Origin: Asterias rubens
Taxonomy: Eukaryota; Echinodermata; Asteroidea; Forcipulatida; Asteriidae
Reading direction: 5' to 3'
NCBI RefSeq assembly: GCF_902459465.1
Contig: NC_047066.1
Coordinates: 8,745,047 to 8,809,046 of the forward strand
Length of the DNA: 64,000 bases
Made by a program: the position numbers and the translations under genes. Of the stretch, positions 1 to 11,500 are shown piece after piece (positions within the stretch are counted from its first letter, which is position 1; each line of letters starts with the position of its first letter). Under the pieces are notes generated by a model. It did no database searches, was not told the DNA's origin, and saw only the letters and a list, made by a program, of their open reading frames with translations.

Positions 1-32
1 AACAAAAATATTTTAGATACAAATTAAAAAAA

Positions 33-219
33 TTCAAGCATCTGAAAGCACACAAATTTGTGCGACAAGACTGTTTTTTCTTCCATTATTCTCTCGTAAC
101 TTGGACGACCAATATTGAGCTCAAATTTTCACAGGTTAGTTATTTTATGCTTATGTTGAGATACACCAAGTGAGAAGACTGGTCTTTGACAATTACCAAA
201 GATGTCCAGTGTCTTTAAC
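33..219 (-). mobile_element. R1 element, truncated copy
   Basis: The right half of the R1 family, running through GAGATACACCAAGTGAGAAG to the terminal repeat ending CTTTAA. For all R1 entries I call + the orientation that reads GTCAAAGACCAGTC first. Confidence 0.75.
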
Positions 220-369
220 AAAACAACAACACAACAACAAATCACCTTTTAAACAGAAAATGAATGATTTTGAGCTAACCATGTTGTCTCTACACAACAC
301 AAACATCACTTAAAAAACAAAACAAAAAACAATTGAAGGATTTATTCACTCTACGATGTCTCTTCACAG

Positions 370-401
370 GGTCTCTTCAGACGTGGAATTGACAGCCAAT
401 G
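370..401 (+). CDS. Gene A exon 5 (juxtamembrane linker)
   Basis: A 32-nt exon between acceptor ttcacag and donor gtaagc. It reads VSSDVELTAN in the phase 2-in, 1-out frame and matches the SSV-L linkers of B-E. Confidence 0.7.
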
Positions 402-2197
402 GTAAGCGCTAATATCCACAAAACTCAAGCCAGATGAGTGAACTTAAAGTTAAACCTTTTTAGAAAAAAAAATTATAACTAGTTTAACAGCAACGTATAA
501 TGATTTGGCCAGCTACGGCTGCGGCTGTTGCTAATAGCAACCAAAGTCCACGACCAAAGCTACAGCTACGGCTACATCGATCGATCTCCACTTCATTAAC
601 TTAAGCGTTGAAGAATACGATATTATTTTAGCCACAGTCATAGTACTGTCGTAACATGCTAGAGTCGTGAGAGTGCATGCCTTCAATCAGAGAGATGCTT
701 TGAACATCATGAGCAAAACCCCTACACGGCGGAATTTGACTCCGCAATTTGCTTTTCAAAGCGCAGCAACTGAAACAAAACTTCGGTGGTCATTACATGG
801 TGTTATGGCAAACCTTAACTATGTCGTATTTCTACCATTCAAAGTTTCAAATCTTACATCAGTCGAATTGTTAATAATCCAAAGTGCTTTTGGTTCTTGT
901 TTTTGCTCTCTAAATGTAAGAGTGAAAAACACCACTCTTTACTTTTTGAGCTGTCCCTTTATGGTTCTTCAAAAGGAGTGGTGGTTATTTCACTCTTTTA
1001 GAGGGGTTTCACTATAGGACAGAGTGAAAAATCACTCAAAAAGATGCAAACTTCAATCTAAAAGAGTGGAAGACCACTCGAAAAAGAGTTGTCCTTCATA
1101 TGGCTCTTCAAAGAGTGCCTTTTCATTTTTTTTTACATTAAGAGAGTGCACCATGTTTGTTTCTAGGTTCGAGCAGAGCGCAGTTAGCCGTACCACCACC
1201 ACCACCACTACCACTAGGTGGCAGTGTTGGATATTCATACGCGTACGACCACGTGACAACCAATCGAAGTACCGAAGTCCACACGTACGATTACGTAGAC
1301 GACGGAGAGGGGAGCTCCCACTATTTCAAGAATGGGCAAAGAAAGTCGTCATCTGAAGAGAAGGGTGGAGTTACTGAGGACGCTAACGAAACTCAAGTCC
1401 AAGAAGTACCGGTAAGAGATGAGGGGGATGAAGTGACGGGTGTTGACGCAAGAACCACCGATGACGTAGTTGAGGTGACTGACTCGCCATCAGGGGTTCG
1501 CTCAACTGCAGCTGAGGGCATCGACCCCACTTACTTTTCATTGATCCCGACTGAGGAACAAAAGGCACAAAGTGAAGCTTCTGGAAACGAGGTTGCTGCT
1601 GTGCCGAATGAGGGCAATGTGGCATCCTCATCGACAGAGGTTCTTACACAAAAGGCACAAATTGAAGCTTCTGGATACGAGGTTGCTGCTGTGCATCATG
1701 ATGGCAATGTGGCATCCGCGGCGACAGAGGCTCTTACACAAAAGATTCAACATGAAGCCTCTGGGTACGAGGTTGCTCCTGTGCCCAATGAGGGCGATAC
1801 GGCATCCTCATCGTCAGAGGTTCATACAAAAAAGGCACAACATGAAGCCTCTGGGTACGAGGTTGCTGCTGTGCCTCACGAGGGCAATGTGGCATCCTCG
1901 TCGACAGAGGTTCTTACACAAAAAGGAGACCACAACACATATTTTCCACTACTTCTAAACAACACAGATCAAAAGTCCACAAAAGAGGGTTCCGATAGAA
2001 ATCATGTTGCAGGGGTGATGCAACCGGCCACGAACACACAAAGTTGGTCCGAAACCTCGTGTCCCAGCCTAAAGACCACTGGGGCTGAAGAGACAACCTC
2101 CTATGACCACTTAGTGAGAGATCCGGATAGGGTGTCGCATGATGGCGCCCTGTCAGGACAAAATAACAACGACAACTACCAACATTTGAAAGTGTAA
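370..2197 (+). CDS. Gene A, 3' fragment: tandem-family receptor, exons 5-6
   Basis: This is the 3' part of the first family member; exons 1-4 lie upstream of the window. Two exons are supported: 370-401 (linker) and 1167-2197 (tail, stop at 2195-2197). The linker ends after one base of a codon and the tail starts with two, as in every paralogue. The tail of about 343 residues contains YSYAYDH near its start, a GSSHYFKNG block, PTYFSLIP, four tandem 30-residue repeats, NTYFPL, and the C-terminal pair YDHL and YQHL. It is predicted to be cytoplasmic by comparison with B-F. It shares the GEGSSHY block and the TYF-IPT-EQ block with gene C, so A and C look like closest relatives in the tail. Function is not known; a tyrosine-signalling tail is inference. 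Confidence 0.8.
880..1147. repeat. Inverted-repeat cluster of GAGTG...CACTC motifs
   Basis: Repeated and inverted copies of AAAGAGTGGT/ACCACTCTTT around 900-1147, just before the gene A tail exon. A related stretch lies at about 52012-52172. Confidence 0.55.
1167..2197 (+). CDS. Gene A exon 6 (cytoplasmic tail)
   Basis: The acceptor is gtttctag at 1159-1166. The exon opens with SSRAQLAV and a Pro-rich run. The frame is open to the stop at 2195-2197, and it enters with two bases of a codon, as in the other tail exons. Confidence 0.85.
1561..1920 (+). repeat. Four 90-bp coding tandem repeats in the gene A tail
   Basis: Units start at 1561, 1651, 1741 and 1831. Each encodes 30 residues with the core SG[YN]EVA-V and a Ser/Thr-rich half. 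Copies 2-4 have SGYEVA, but copy 1 has SGNEVA, so its tyrosine is lost. Confidence 0.9.
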
Positions 2198-3120
2198 TAC
2201 ACTACTTGTTTTGGGGAAAAGGTCTAATGAAACCATTTAATCAAATGAAATCATTGTATCAAATGTAAAACCAGTCCATGTATTTATCCTTGCAGATAAA
2301 GACAACGGACCAGTATGCTTTAGGGCTTCCTTTTACCCCCAAATGAGGGCGCTGTGATAGCTTATGAAGCCATGGTCAAGTTCATGTAAGCGATTAGACT
2401 TGACCAGAGCCGTAAACTATAGCCCTCGAATTGACCATATAATCGACCATGCTTTAGTGCATGCATGGTTCGATTTCTACCTCCATGGTTTGATGTAGTC
2501 AATCTCCCTGTGCTCTATGGTTTCTGGTTAGTCTAGTCGGTCTAGTCAAGTCTATAGTCGCCACCCGAACTCGCTCCACAATGCAATGCTTCTATAAGTA
2601 CACCATAAACGAAAATGAAAAAAAGATATCATATATTCAGCAGGTTTCGTGACAGAAACCGAATCTTCTACATCAACATTCAAAGAGTGGTTGGTAATGA
2701 AACGCCCATTGTGTGGGATATGGAATTACATTTTCTTGTTATATCATGATGGAAAATAACAACCGATGTATAAATGATATGTAACCCACACGTTTTTATT
2801 TTCTATAAAATCAGTAACAGTAAGCACTATCTCAAGAAATCGTCATTAGTTTCGAATCATTATAATTTTGCTTGCGAAGAGGAAGTTCCAAGCAGTTTAG
2901 GTTGTTTGCCAGTTTTTGGACATTGTGGCTTAGGCATGGTGGACTACCGAAATGTTTTTTGCACCACCATGATCACTACTGAAACGAAGTTTTGCACAGG
3001 TTTGTTTGATTGTATAATATCTACAACTACATAGGATGTAACAAGCTAACGGTTAAATAAAAACCAAAAGTATAATATTTGCCTTCAAAATGGTATCTGT
3101 TTTAAGAGTAACAATATTGT

Positions 3121-3310
3121 TTATAATTTGTACACACCGATGTGTGTAAGCACTGTAATTACTAGTACTTTCCCGAGTTCTGTGAAAACAAACATCAGAG
3201 GCATATTACTCGGGTGGGATTCGAACCCACGACCCTTGCAATTATATAGAACAGCGTCATACCAACTATAGACCACCGAGATTTCCCGGTAGCCAGAGGC
3301 TGTTCGAATC
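3121..3310 (-). mobile_element. tRNA-derived SINE copy 1
   Basis: On the minus strand it has a box-B-like GGGTTCGAATCCC inside a paired T arm (GTGGG/CCCAC) and a CTCGG/CCGAG acceptor-like stem, followed by a non-tRNA body ending near ACACACATCGG. It is better read as a SINE than a tRNA gene, because further copies share the body. Confidence 0.75.
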
Positions 3311-3407
3311 CTATTTTTAGCAGTGGGTATCCGCAACCGATAGTTGTTATTGTAAAGTCAGAGAACATCCTGTACATTTTGCATGGAGATGTTGGGACCG
3401 TTCAGTA

Positions 3408-3789
3408 TTAAAGGTAGTGGACACTATTCGGAAATTACTCAAAATAATTTTTAGCATAAAAACTTACTTGGTTACAATTAATGGAGAGCTGTTGATAGTA
3501 TGACACATTGTGAGAAACGGCTCCTTCTGAAGTAACGTAGTTTTCGAGAAAGAAGTAATTTTTACACGAATTTGATTTCGAGATAGAATTTTGAGGTCTA
3601 CAAAAATCAAGCATCTGAAAGCACACGACTTTGTGTAACAAGGGTGTTTTTTCTTTCAATATTATCTCGCAACTTCGACGATCAATTGAGCTAAAATTTT
3701 CACAGGTTTGTTATTTTATGCATATTTTGATATACATCAAATGAGAAGGCTGGTCTTTGACAATTACCAATAGTGTCCACTGTCTTTAA
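3408..3789 (-). mobile_element. R1 element, full length
   Basis: Bounded by TTAAAGGTAGTGGACACT and its near reverse complement ending CCACTGTCTTTAA. No coding capacity seen; a non-autonomous inverted-repeat element. Confidence 0.88.
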
Positions 3790-4379
3790 TCTCATGTACA
3801 GATGTTAGGTTTTCTTTCCGAGAACGATTCTGATAAACTTCCATGCTGTCCCGGACGTGACTTCATGTTATCATACCTGTTAGTGCCGTATTGTTTCCAT
3901 GTACAGTTTTTTAAGTAGTTTTGTTTTACATTTCCTCCTTTTTGTTTTGTTCACTGATGCTCAAACCATGACACATCAGTCTGGTAAATAAGCAGTATAG
4001 GCCTATGTTTAAATTTAAAAAATGTATACAAAATTGTACGTAATAATAATTGGGTGTTTTTAAGAATATATTGCTTCTTACTGTATGTAAAATATCATTT
4101 TTGGAAACTTTGTACAATATATTTTAGTATTTAATTTTTGTTCTTCCAAATCGATTAAAAAGGGAATCCTTAAAAAAAAAATCAGGACAATTTATGAGGT
4201 TGGTAATTTTAAACAGCAGAAGAAAAATGCGTACGGGTCAATGGGTCTTCCTCAATGGTGTGTTATAGAAAGGCTATCAGTAATCACACACCTAGGGTGA
4301 ATAAATTTATCAAATATAGAAACATAATTATCTACTTTAATTATTGCTTTGTGTACTATATTATGTTAAATCTATATTA

Positions 4380-4545
4380 CTTTTATTGTGTACCCCAGAT
4401 GTGGGGCAACATATCTACGGATCATAGTATGCATTTGCTTTTGTTGTCCCTTACCCATCTCGGGGTACACTGTCAATGTATTTTGTTTTGTACTGTTATG
4501 GCAAATAAAATAATAATAATAACAATAATAATAATAACAATAACA
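4380..4545 (+). mobile_element. LINE-like 3' end with AAT/AAC microsatellite tail
   Basis: An AT-rich segment with TACCCCAGATGTGGGG, ending GGCAAATAAAATAATAATAA-type repeats, a typical 3' end of a non-LTR element. No reverse-transcriptase reading frame was seen nearby. Confidence 0.4.
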
Positions 4546-7500
4546 AACATCGCACCTCGAAAATCTATATTTGTTACTCTCAGAAAACCACTCTTCATAC
4601 AAAGAACTACTTAAACCGAAAGCGGATATAGATGCAGAAAAGCAAGGTATTCTTTCTACACTACTGCACGTCATCGTTTGTGATAATTGACTTTACTAAA
4701 GTAAAATGAGCTTTCATGCTCAGACAAAGCATAGAAATCGCAGAACAGTAACAAAACCCGAACTCCTTTGGTATTAGCCTTTTTTGAGATATGGTGACCA
4801 CTGCATGAGTGCACCATTTGCTTCGGGTGTACACAGTGACATTATTACCCAAACCTTACAGTGTTTTATTTTTGTTTATGCAAGTTCGCCCAAAAAATGG
4901 CTGAAAGCCACTCTAGGTAAAGGGCTACAGGGAAGAAAACATAGAAATGCAGAATAGATATTATTGTGTCCACCGTATCTAAAAATGGCTTATTACTGTT
5001 GTTGAACGATAACTCTGGAGAAAATTTGATGAACCTTAATTCGCTGTCATTGTTGTGTTGAATGTGCTTTTGATACCGCATGAACTTTGTACTTTTGCAA
5101 AAGACCGGGTGCCCGGTTCAGCTGTAGCAAGAACTCGTGCGATATACGTCCAGGAACATGGTGTGAAGAGCACCACTGATTTAACCAGAGTTTCTGAGCT
5201 CATTAATGACATTCGTTTTAATTAACTATTTGATAAAATGTTTCACACAATTTGTTTACCGATGTAACAAAGCAAATGTCTTGCTTTAAGCTAGCTGAGT
5301 CTGGAACCCATCTACCACCACCACAATAATCATGATATTCATCGAGGTATTCACAGGACCACTGTATTTGTGATCCTGCCACTTTGCAGCAGCGACTGCT
5401 GGTTATGCGCACAGCTGACCTTTGACATAGTTTAGTTTTTGCGTCTCGCTTAATTTCTCGTTAACATGATCCTTTTAGCAATGTAACGAAGCCACAAATC
5501 GAACGGAGCAACTAATAAACATATTTTAAAGAGGAAAACTGCATTTGAGTGAATGTTAATGGGTGTCAAGGTTTAGAACAACAAAATTTAAAACATTTAA
5601 ACTGAAATACATACTCAGTGCTTCAAAAACAAATAAACATGAACAAATGAACGTATCCTGACGCCAATTTCTTTTTCTTTCTTATGAAATAAAATAGTAT
5701 CTTATTAACACAAAATGAGGTTAACCCAATTGAGGTTAAATACCCAAGTGAGGTAAAATACCCATGCGGTAAATGACTTTTGGCAACTACGAATGAAAAA
5801 GCGGTGGTAGGATACGTACAGTTTTTCAAGGCGTACCTCCATTTAGACTCGAGGCTGCGGGGTTTTGTAGTCCCCTGCATGGCTGGTCCAGTCGTGGGCG
5901 GATCCGCAAGGTGCTCCGCGCCGAGACATCAATGTCTGTCAACCGGATGAACCAGCGAGGGAAGGTGAAGGTGGGCCATCAAGAACAGGGGTGTCATCAT
6001 CGCTGTAGACGGCAGTAAAACACCGGCGAGGACAGGGTACGGTCAGCCGGAGATATAAGACGTTTCCGGGCCACACCAAACCGTTGCTAGCCCGTTAGTT
6101 GCAGTTATCACCCGTTAGTTTATGTAAACCAATGCTTAGGGTCTTGTCACACGAGGCAATTTACAGGCACCCAGTTCTAATCAATCTCCACGAAGAACAG
6201 GCATTCATTTTTTTTTTTTTTTTTTTAAATGTTCACATATTCTTCTTGAGATATCGAAGACATTGTTTACAAAATTCCTCATGCGCTACCAAAGTGTTTC
6301 TATGGGATGCATCACTGTCACAAGTGTATATTTGCCTCTTGTAGTCAAAGCATTGTCCGTCCGATTAATCCTGGAATTTTAACATGCGGTCCCGGAACAA
6401 TGGTTGCGTACACACTATAGTTCAAGAAATGCTTAGAACATCTAAAGGATCTAACTAAAAAACTTGAGCGAAATATACGGAACCCGGGAAGTGACATTAA
6501 TCAATCCCATTTTTTTTTTTGGGGGGGGGGGATTAGAAAAAACAATTCTCCTTGTGATGTTTTTTCTTTTTCTCAAATTAATTTATATTTATTTCTGTAC
6601 TGCCCAAAACACACCATAATAATTAGTAATAATAATTAACCTTTCTTATATAGCGCATAACACATAACAAAACAAAGTATAAAAACATGCCCCTAAGCGC
6701 TCTAGAGGGAAACACAACAGAATACTAAGACAAGATGTACTGGGTAACGAACAAAACAGCATTACAGAATACATATATAAAATATGAAAGTGAACAAGAG
6801 TAGTGCAAGGTTTATACAGTCAAAGAAAAGGAACATGTGGAGGCCGATTTGATAAGCTGAGGTTTGTAGTAATCAGCCTGTGGACAGATAGAGACAAGAT
6901 AAACGGACAAAGAAAATACAAATAGGAACAAAACAACAAAGTGGGACGACCTATCAACAAACAATTAAACTGTTTTTAAATTTTCCCGCCTTCATAGACT
7001 GTTCAAGTCAGTCACAAGTCTCGCGTATTGGATGGAACGTGAAATAAGTTACATCAATCAATATGGAAGATCCCAACTTTCCCAAAAATGTTCAAACCTG
7101 TGGAAGCCTTGCATGGTCTAGAATAGCGAAATGTAGGTATTTCTAATTCTTGATGTCCTATGACCTGTTGTCGTTGTTTTGGCTGGTGCATTTTCTTTTA
7201 GTGTGCGGGTCTTTTGTTGCTTTGTATTTCTAATTTAACTTATTTTGTAATTTATATAGTTTGGATATTGATTGTGTATTCTTGTATTTGGCCAGTAGAT
7301 GTCAAGTTTCTATGTGTTTGAACGTGGACAATAAATCAATCTATTCTATTCCATTCTATAAACACAACTCATTGTGGAGCACCATCTTTAGAAAGCCCCT
7401 GTGGCTACTCTTTGTTTCCCCCTTTATTAAGTCTTTTCCTGTATTAAAACACGCACAAACACGGCACAACTAGACCTCGGTTTCTAAAGGTACATGATTT

Positions 7501-7661
7501 TATTGGTTTTGCGAAAAGACCATTCATACCCTCCAGTATTCATGGAAAGAATCATTACAACGAACAAGATCAAGATAGGTGATCACGTTTTTGAGAAATG
7601 CCATTTCGGTGTTTTTGTGGGTTTGTCTATCTGTACACCTTCCCGTGTGTTTTCAATTCAA

Positions 7662-8024
7662 TTAAAGGCACCGGACACCCTTGGTAATTGTCAACGACCA
7701 GTCGTCTCACTTGGTGTATCCCAACATATGCATATAATTCCAAACCTGTGAAAATTTGGACTCAATTGGTCGTCGAAGTTGCGAGAGAATAACGGAAGAA
7801 AAAAACACCCTTGTCGCACAAGTTGTGTGCTTTCAGATGCTTGATTTCGAGACCTCAGCAGAGGTCAAATAATTTGAGTGAGAAATTCCTTCTTTCTCAA
7901 AAACTACGTTACTTCATCAGGGAAGCCGTTTCTCACAAATCAACAGCTCCCCATTGCTCGTTAACAAATAAGATGTTATGCTAACAATTATTTGTGGTAA
8001 TTACCAAAAGTGTATTGACTTTAA
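7662..8024 (+). mobile_element. R1 element, full length
   Basis: Starts TTAAAGGCACCGGACACCC and ends GACTTTAAA. Opposite orientation to the copy at 3408. Confidence 0.82.
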
Positions 8025-8391
8025 ACTTGGTTAATTGTACAGTAGAATATACAACAGTCCAGAACCCCGATTATATACCTATAATCAAGATGATGCGATT
8101 ATTTCGCAGAAACAAACATGATGACCGCAAATTTGATGCTAATTTGTCGTAGTTTGATTGCGTGTCAGTTGGAAATAATTGGAAGGAAATAAAAATAAAT
8201 AATGCCCCACACACTCCTTTACATTTCCTGTTTGATTTCTATGCAATACGCCTGATGTCACTTCCAAAGAAACACACCAAAGAATAATAGAAGTAATCCT
8301 GTGTAAAAATCTTGCTGCATTTCGCTCATCTTTGACGTACGACTAGCTGGAATAGTCCAGATTTCACACCACCATCACAGAGGTTATGACC

Positions 8392-8564
8392 ATGGCGTGG
8401 ACGGCACAGAAGGGAGTCGGACCGAGGACAGTCGCACTCAGTTTGAAAGTGTTCATCGTGTTGATGTTTTGTGGTGATCTTTGTTCAGCACAGATGCTTT
8501 CGCTTCCAAAGCCATTGATGGATAATCTTCAAGGGATGAAGGATCATTTCTGCAATGATGAAGG
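8392..8564 (+). CDS. Gene B exon 1 (signal peptide)
   Basis: The exon starts MAWTAQKGVGPR and ends with a conserved HFC close to the donor gtgaga (phase 2). The first 25 codons are nearly shared with C, D and E. Confidence 0.82.
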
Positions 8565-11500
8565 GTGAGACTGAAGAGTAATATTGTTTTGATTCTTACC
8601 ATAATAAATAAAAGAGTTTTGACGTTTTAATTAGCATGACAAAGATGGATTGGCAGACCTATTGGCAGAGGAGCGTGTGGGAGAATTTTGACCCCATTAA
8701 CCGGTTGAGCTTAAACTTGCACATGTTCTTTATTGCATGTACATGTTGTGTCTTAACAAGTGTGGATACTGGTCTTTGGAAACAATCATGTGCTTTTTAA
8801 GAACACACGCATTATTCAAAACGGATAATATCAAGACAATTACTTTGGAGAAACATGAACATTTTCAGACTATAAAGAAAATTTACGAATAAACTTAAAG
8901 GAACGTTAAAGAATTGTTTTTTGCCAACAAAACAGTTGCTGACAGTGTAAGCACTTTATGTAATCCACCATATACTGTACATAAATTGACAAACCTGAAG
9001 AAGTTTTAGATCGATCAGCAATCTAGGTCACGAGCACAACCGATTACACCTTCTGCATTAAATCGAAGAAAAAAAAGAAGAAAAAAAAAGAAAAGAAAAA
9101 AACGCTCACTGATGAGCGACATAGACTCCAAACGGGAAACTTGTTTTATTTATTTCTCATCAAATATTACTTTTCAGACAAAAATATTTCAAGGGATGGT
9201 TTTTATATATCGTTGTCATTAGACCGTGTAAGTTTTTGTTATGTAAATCTGTGATCTTACACATTTTTTTCCTTCTTAACAGTTCTGTAATATTCCTTTA
9301 AATAACCAATGATGATATATCAAAATAATATTTGGCCTATACGAATGATTAAAAACAACCGTTTTCTTGATAATATGAAATATAGAACTCAATGCAACCG
9401 TACCGGCACGTGTGAAATGAGAAACTCTTCAAGACTGTGCCGGAAGATTTGTAGCAGAAACTGCCCAACTGACTGCTGGGAAGCACCAACAGGTATGTTT
9501 ACGCGTAGTTTTGTCTGAGGCTATGTTGCGAAAGCTAGCCCGCTTTAATGTTGACCATACTGCTCTCATAATGACAAGTCCACACTCACGTCGGCACATT
9601 GCTATACGTAACTGCACGTGAACGTGAACGTCAGCAACTCGTGCTGTTAAATTCTCATGTGTTTAGCAAACGTGAACTTATCATTTTTCACGACAGGTAC
9701 GTACGTTCAGACGTCATACATGAGCATGAAGTAAGCCCTAAGTGGTAGCGTCACCTAGGAACAACACACATTTCTGCCGTTTACGTTCACGTGTTTGCTC
9801 GCGTAGGTTAACGTGCAGCTAAACCTTGCTATTAATTTACGAAGGCGTCACATACAAAACAGTTACGCTACCGTATCAAAATTACCATTTTCAAAACAGC
9901 CGTTTTGTGCTTACGGCGCGTCCCTTTACTTTGAATAATGTCTATTTCATGAAGCTGTTTACCGCAAACAATTAGTGTAAATACTGGCTACATACACTAA
10001 GCCGCGGTTAGCACATGAGTGACGTAACCAAGCAAATCCATGGCAAACGTGCATGCGCGCCAAGTCATTTTCTGCTAATAACTTGAGAACACACGGTGAC
10101 ATACGTTTACGCATATTTTTGTGTCTACTACAGTAAGCACACAAATTTTCTTTGCGGTAAACACCTTTATATGTTTGGGCCCTGGCTACAACACAAAGTT
10201 TTGGCATTCATGGTCAGTGTTTATTTATTAAATATTAGATGGAGCTCCAGAATGCCCCAGAAATCAGAACAGGATTTGTGGTTACAACGATGCCACCGTT
10301 TGTCAGTATGAGAACAGCAACAGAGGAACCTGCGTGTATCACAGAAGATTATTGCATCCGTTCTGTATCTGTCGAAATCAAAATACGCCTGACGGGTAAG
10401 AATGTGAGGAAGAACCCGTTCTTATAAAGTTTACCAATGAAGGGAACATTGTTCGCTCCAGATTTTCGGCGATATCTAAAAAACGCAACTAACTTTTGGA
10501 ATAATAATTTCACAAGTTAAGTTTGATTGTAAACATCTTCTTACATAAAGAAGAAAAAGTAAAAAACCGATAGCACATTTTGCGTGTCTTTTGCTTGCCG
10601 ATTTCACTAAGCAATAAAGTTCATCGCAACACAAATTTTTAGTATTACCAGTAGTGATTTGTATTGTGACATCACACTTTACTTAACGACTACGATTGAT
10701 GTGCAGTTACGATCAATCTTAGATCTTTGTGAAATCGGCCCATGTGGGTGATAAACTCCAAACGGGAAATTAGTTTTATGTGTTTCTCTTCAAATATGAT
10801 ATTTCAGAAAGAAATATTCCAAGGGATGGTTTCTACTATCATCAGTAGACAATGTAAGATTTATGTGGTCTTAGACGAGTTTTTCTCTTACCAATTGTGT
10901 AATGTTCCTTTAAGATGTGGGGGAACAGACCCTGGTCCAACACCACAAGTCACCACTATAGCACAACACACTACAGCTGAAGCCGTTACATCACAAGCCG
11001 CTACATCACAAGCCGCTACAGTGCAAGCCGCTACATCACAAGCCGGTACAGTACAAGCCACTACAGCACAAGCCGCTACAGTGCAAGCCACTACATCACA
11101 AGCCGCTATATTACAAGCTACTACAGTGCAAGGAACAACAACAAACGCCAATAATAACGATTTTGTTATTGAGTCTCTGTTTGTTGTTCTACTCCTCTTG
11201 GTGATCATCGGTGTACTAATAGTCTGCATTCGAAGACGGGGGAGACTACGGACTGTCAGGAAGCGCAGCAGAGGGTAAGTATCTTTGATCTCATCTTCGA
11301 AAGTCTGTTCACAAACAAAAGATAAGGGGGCCTACTTGGGAACATAAAGGTGATTTGGAATTGGTAGAGGGAAGTATTTAGGGAGGATTCGGAAAAATAT
11401 TAATATTTTTCTCAAAACAAGGACAGTTGAGAAAAGAAATGACGTCACTGGTTACAATAGTTTGATATTGGAGAGTCATTTGCAAATAGGAATAAGTGAC

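Larger units (their letters stand above)
2198..8385. other. Gene A-gene B spacer
   Basis: No gene seen. Holds the SINE at 3121, R1 at 3408 and 7662, and the LINE-like tail at 4380. A GC-richer island at about 5880-6090 is unlike its surroundings and unidentified. There is a poly-T/poly-G run at about 6511-6531, and a segment at about 6640-6900 resembling the interspersed family at 63448. The rest is AT-rich, with scattered stops. Confidence 0.6.

Noticed and set aside
667-1356. Two forward frames before the gene A tail exon
   Set aside because: They run through a GAGTG/CACTC inverted-repeat cluster and do not match any family exon.
3195-3310. tRNA gene on the minus strand
   Set aside because: The T arm and part of the acceptor pair, but the D and anticodon arms are poor and the sequence continues into a body shared with two other copies; it is a SINE.
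10096-10427. Forward frames of 71 and 62 aa overlapping gene B exon 3
   Set aside because: They read exon 3 in the wrong frame; the frame set by the splice phases gives the conserved Cys module.
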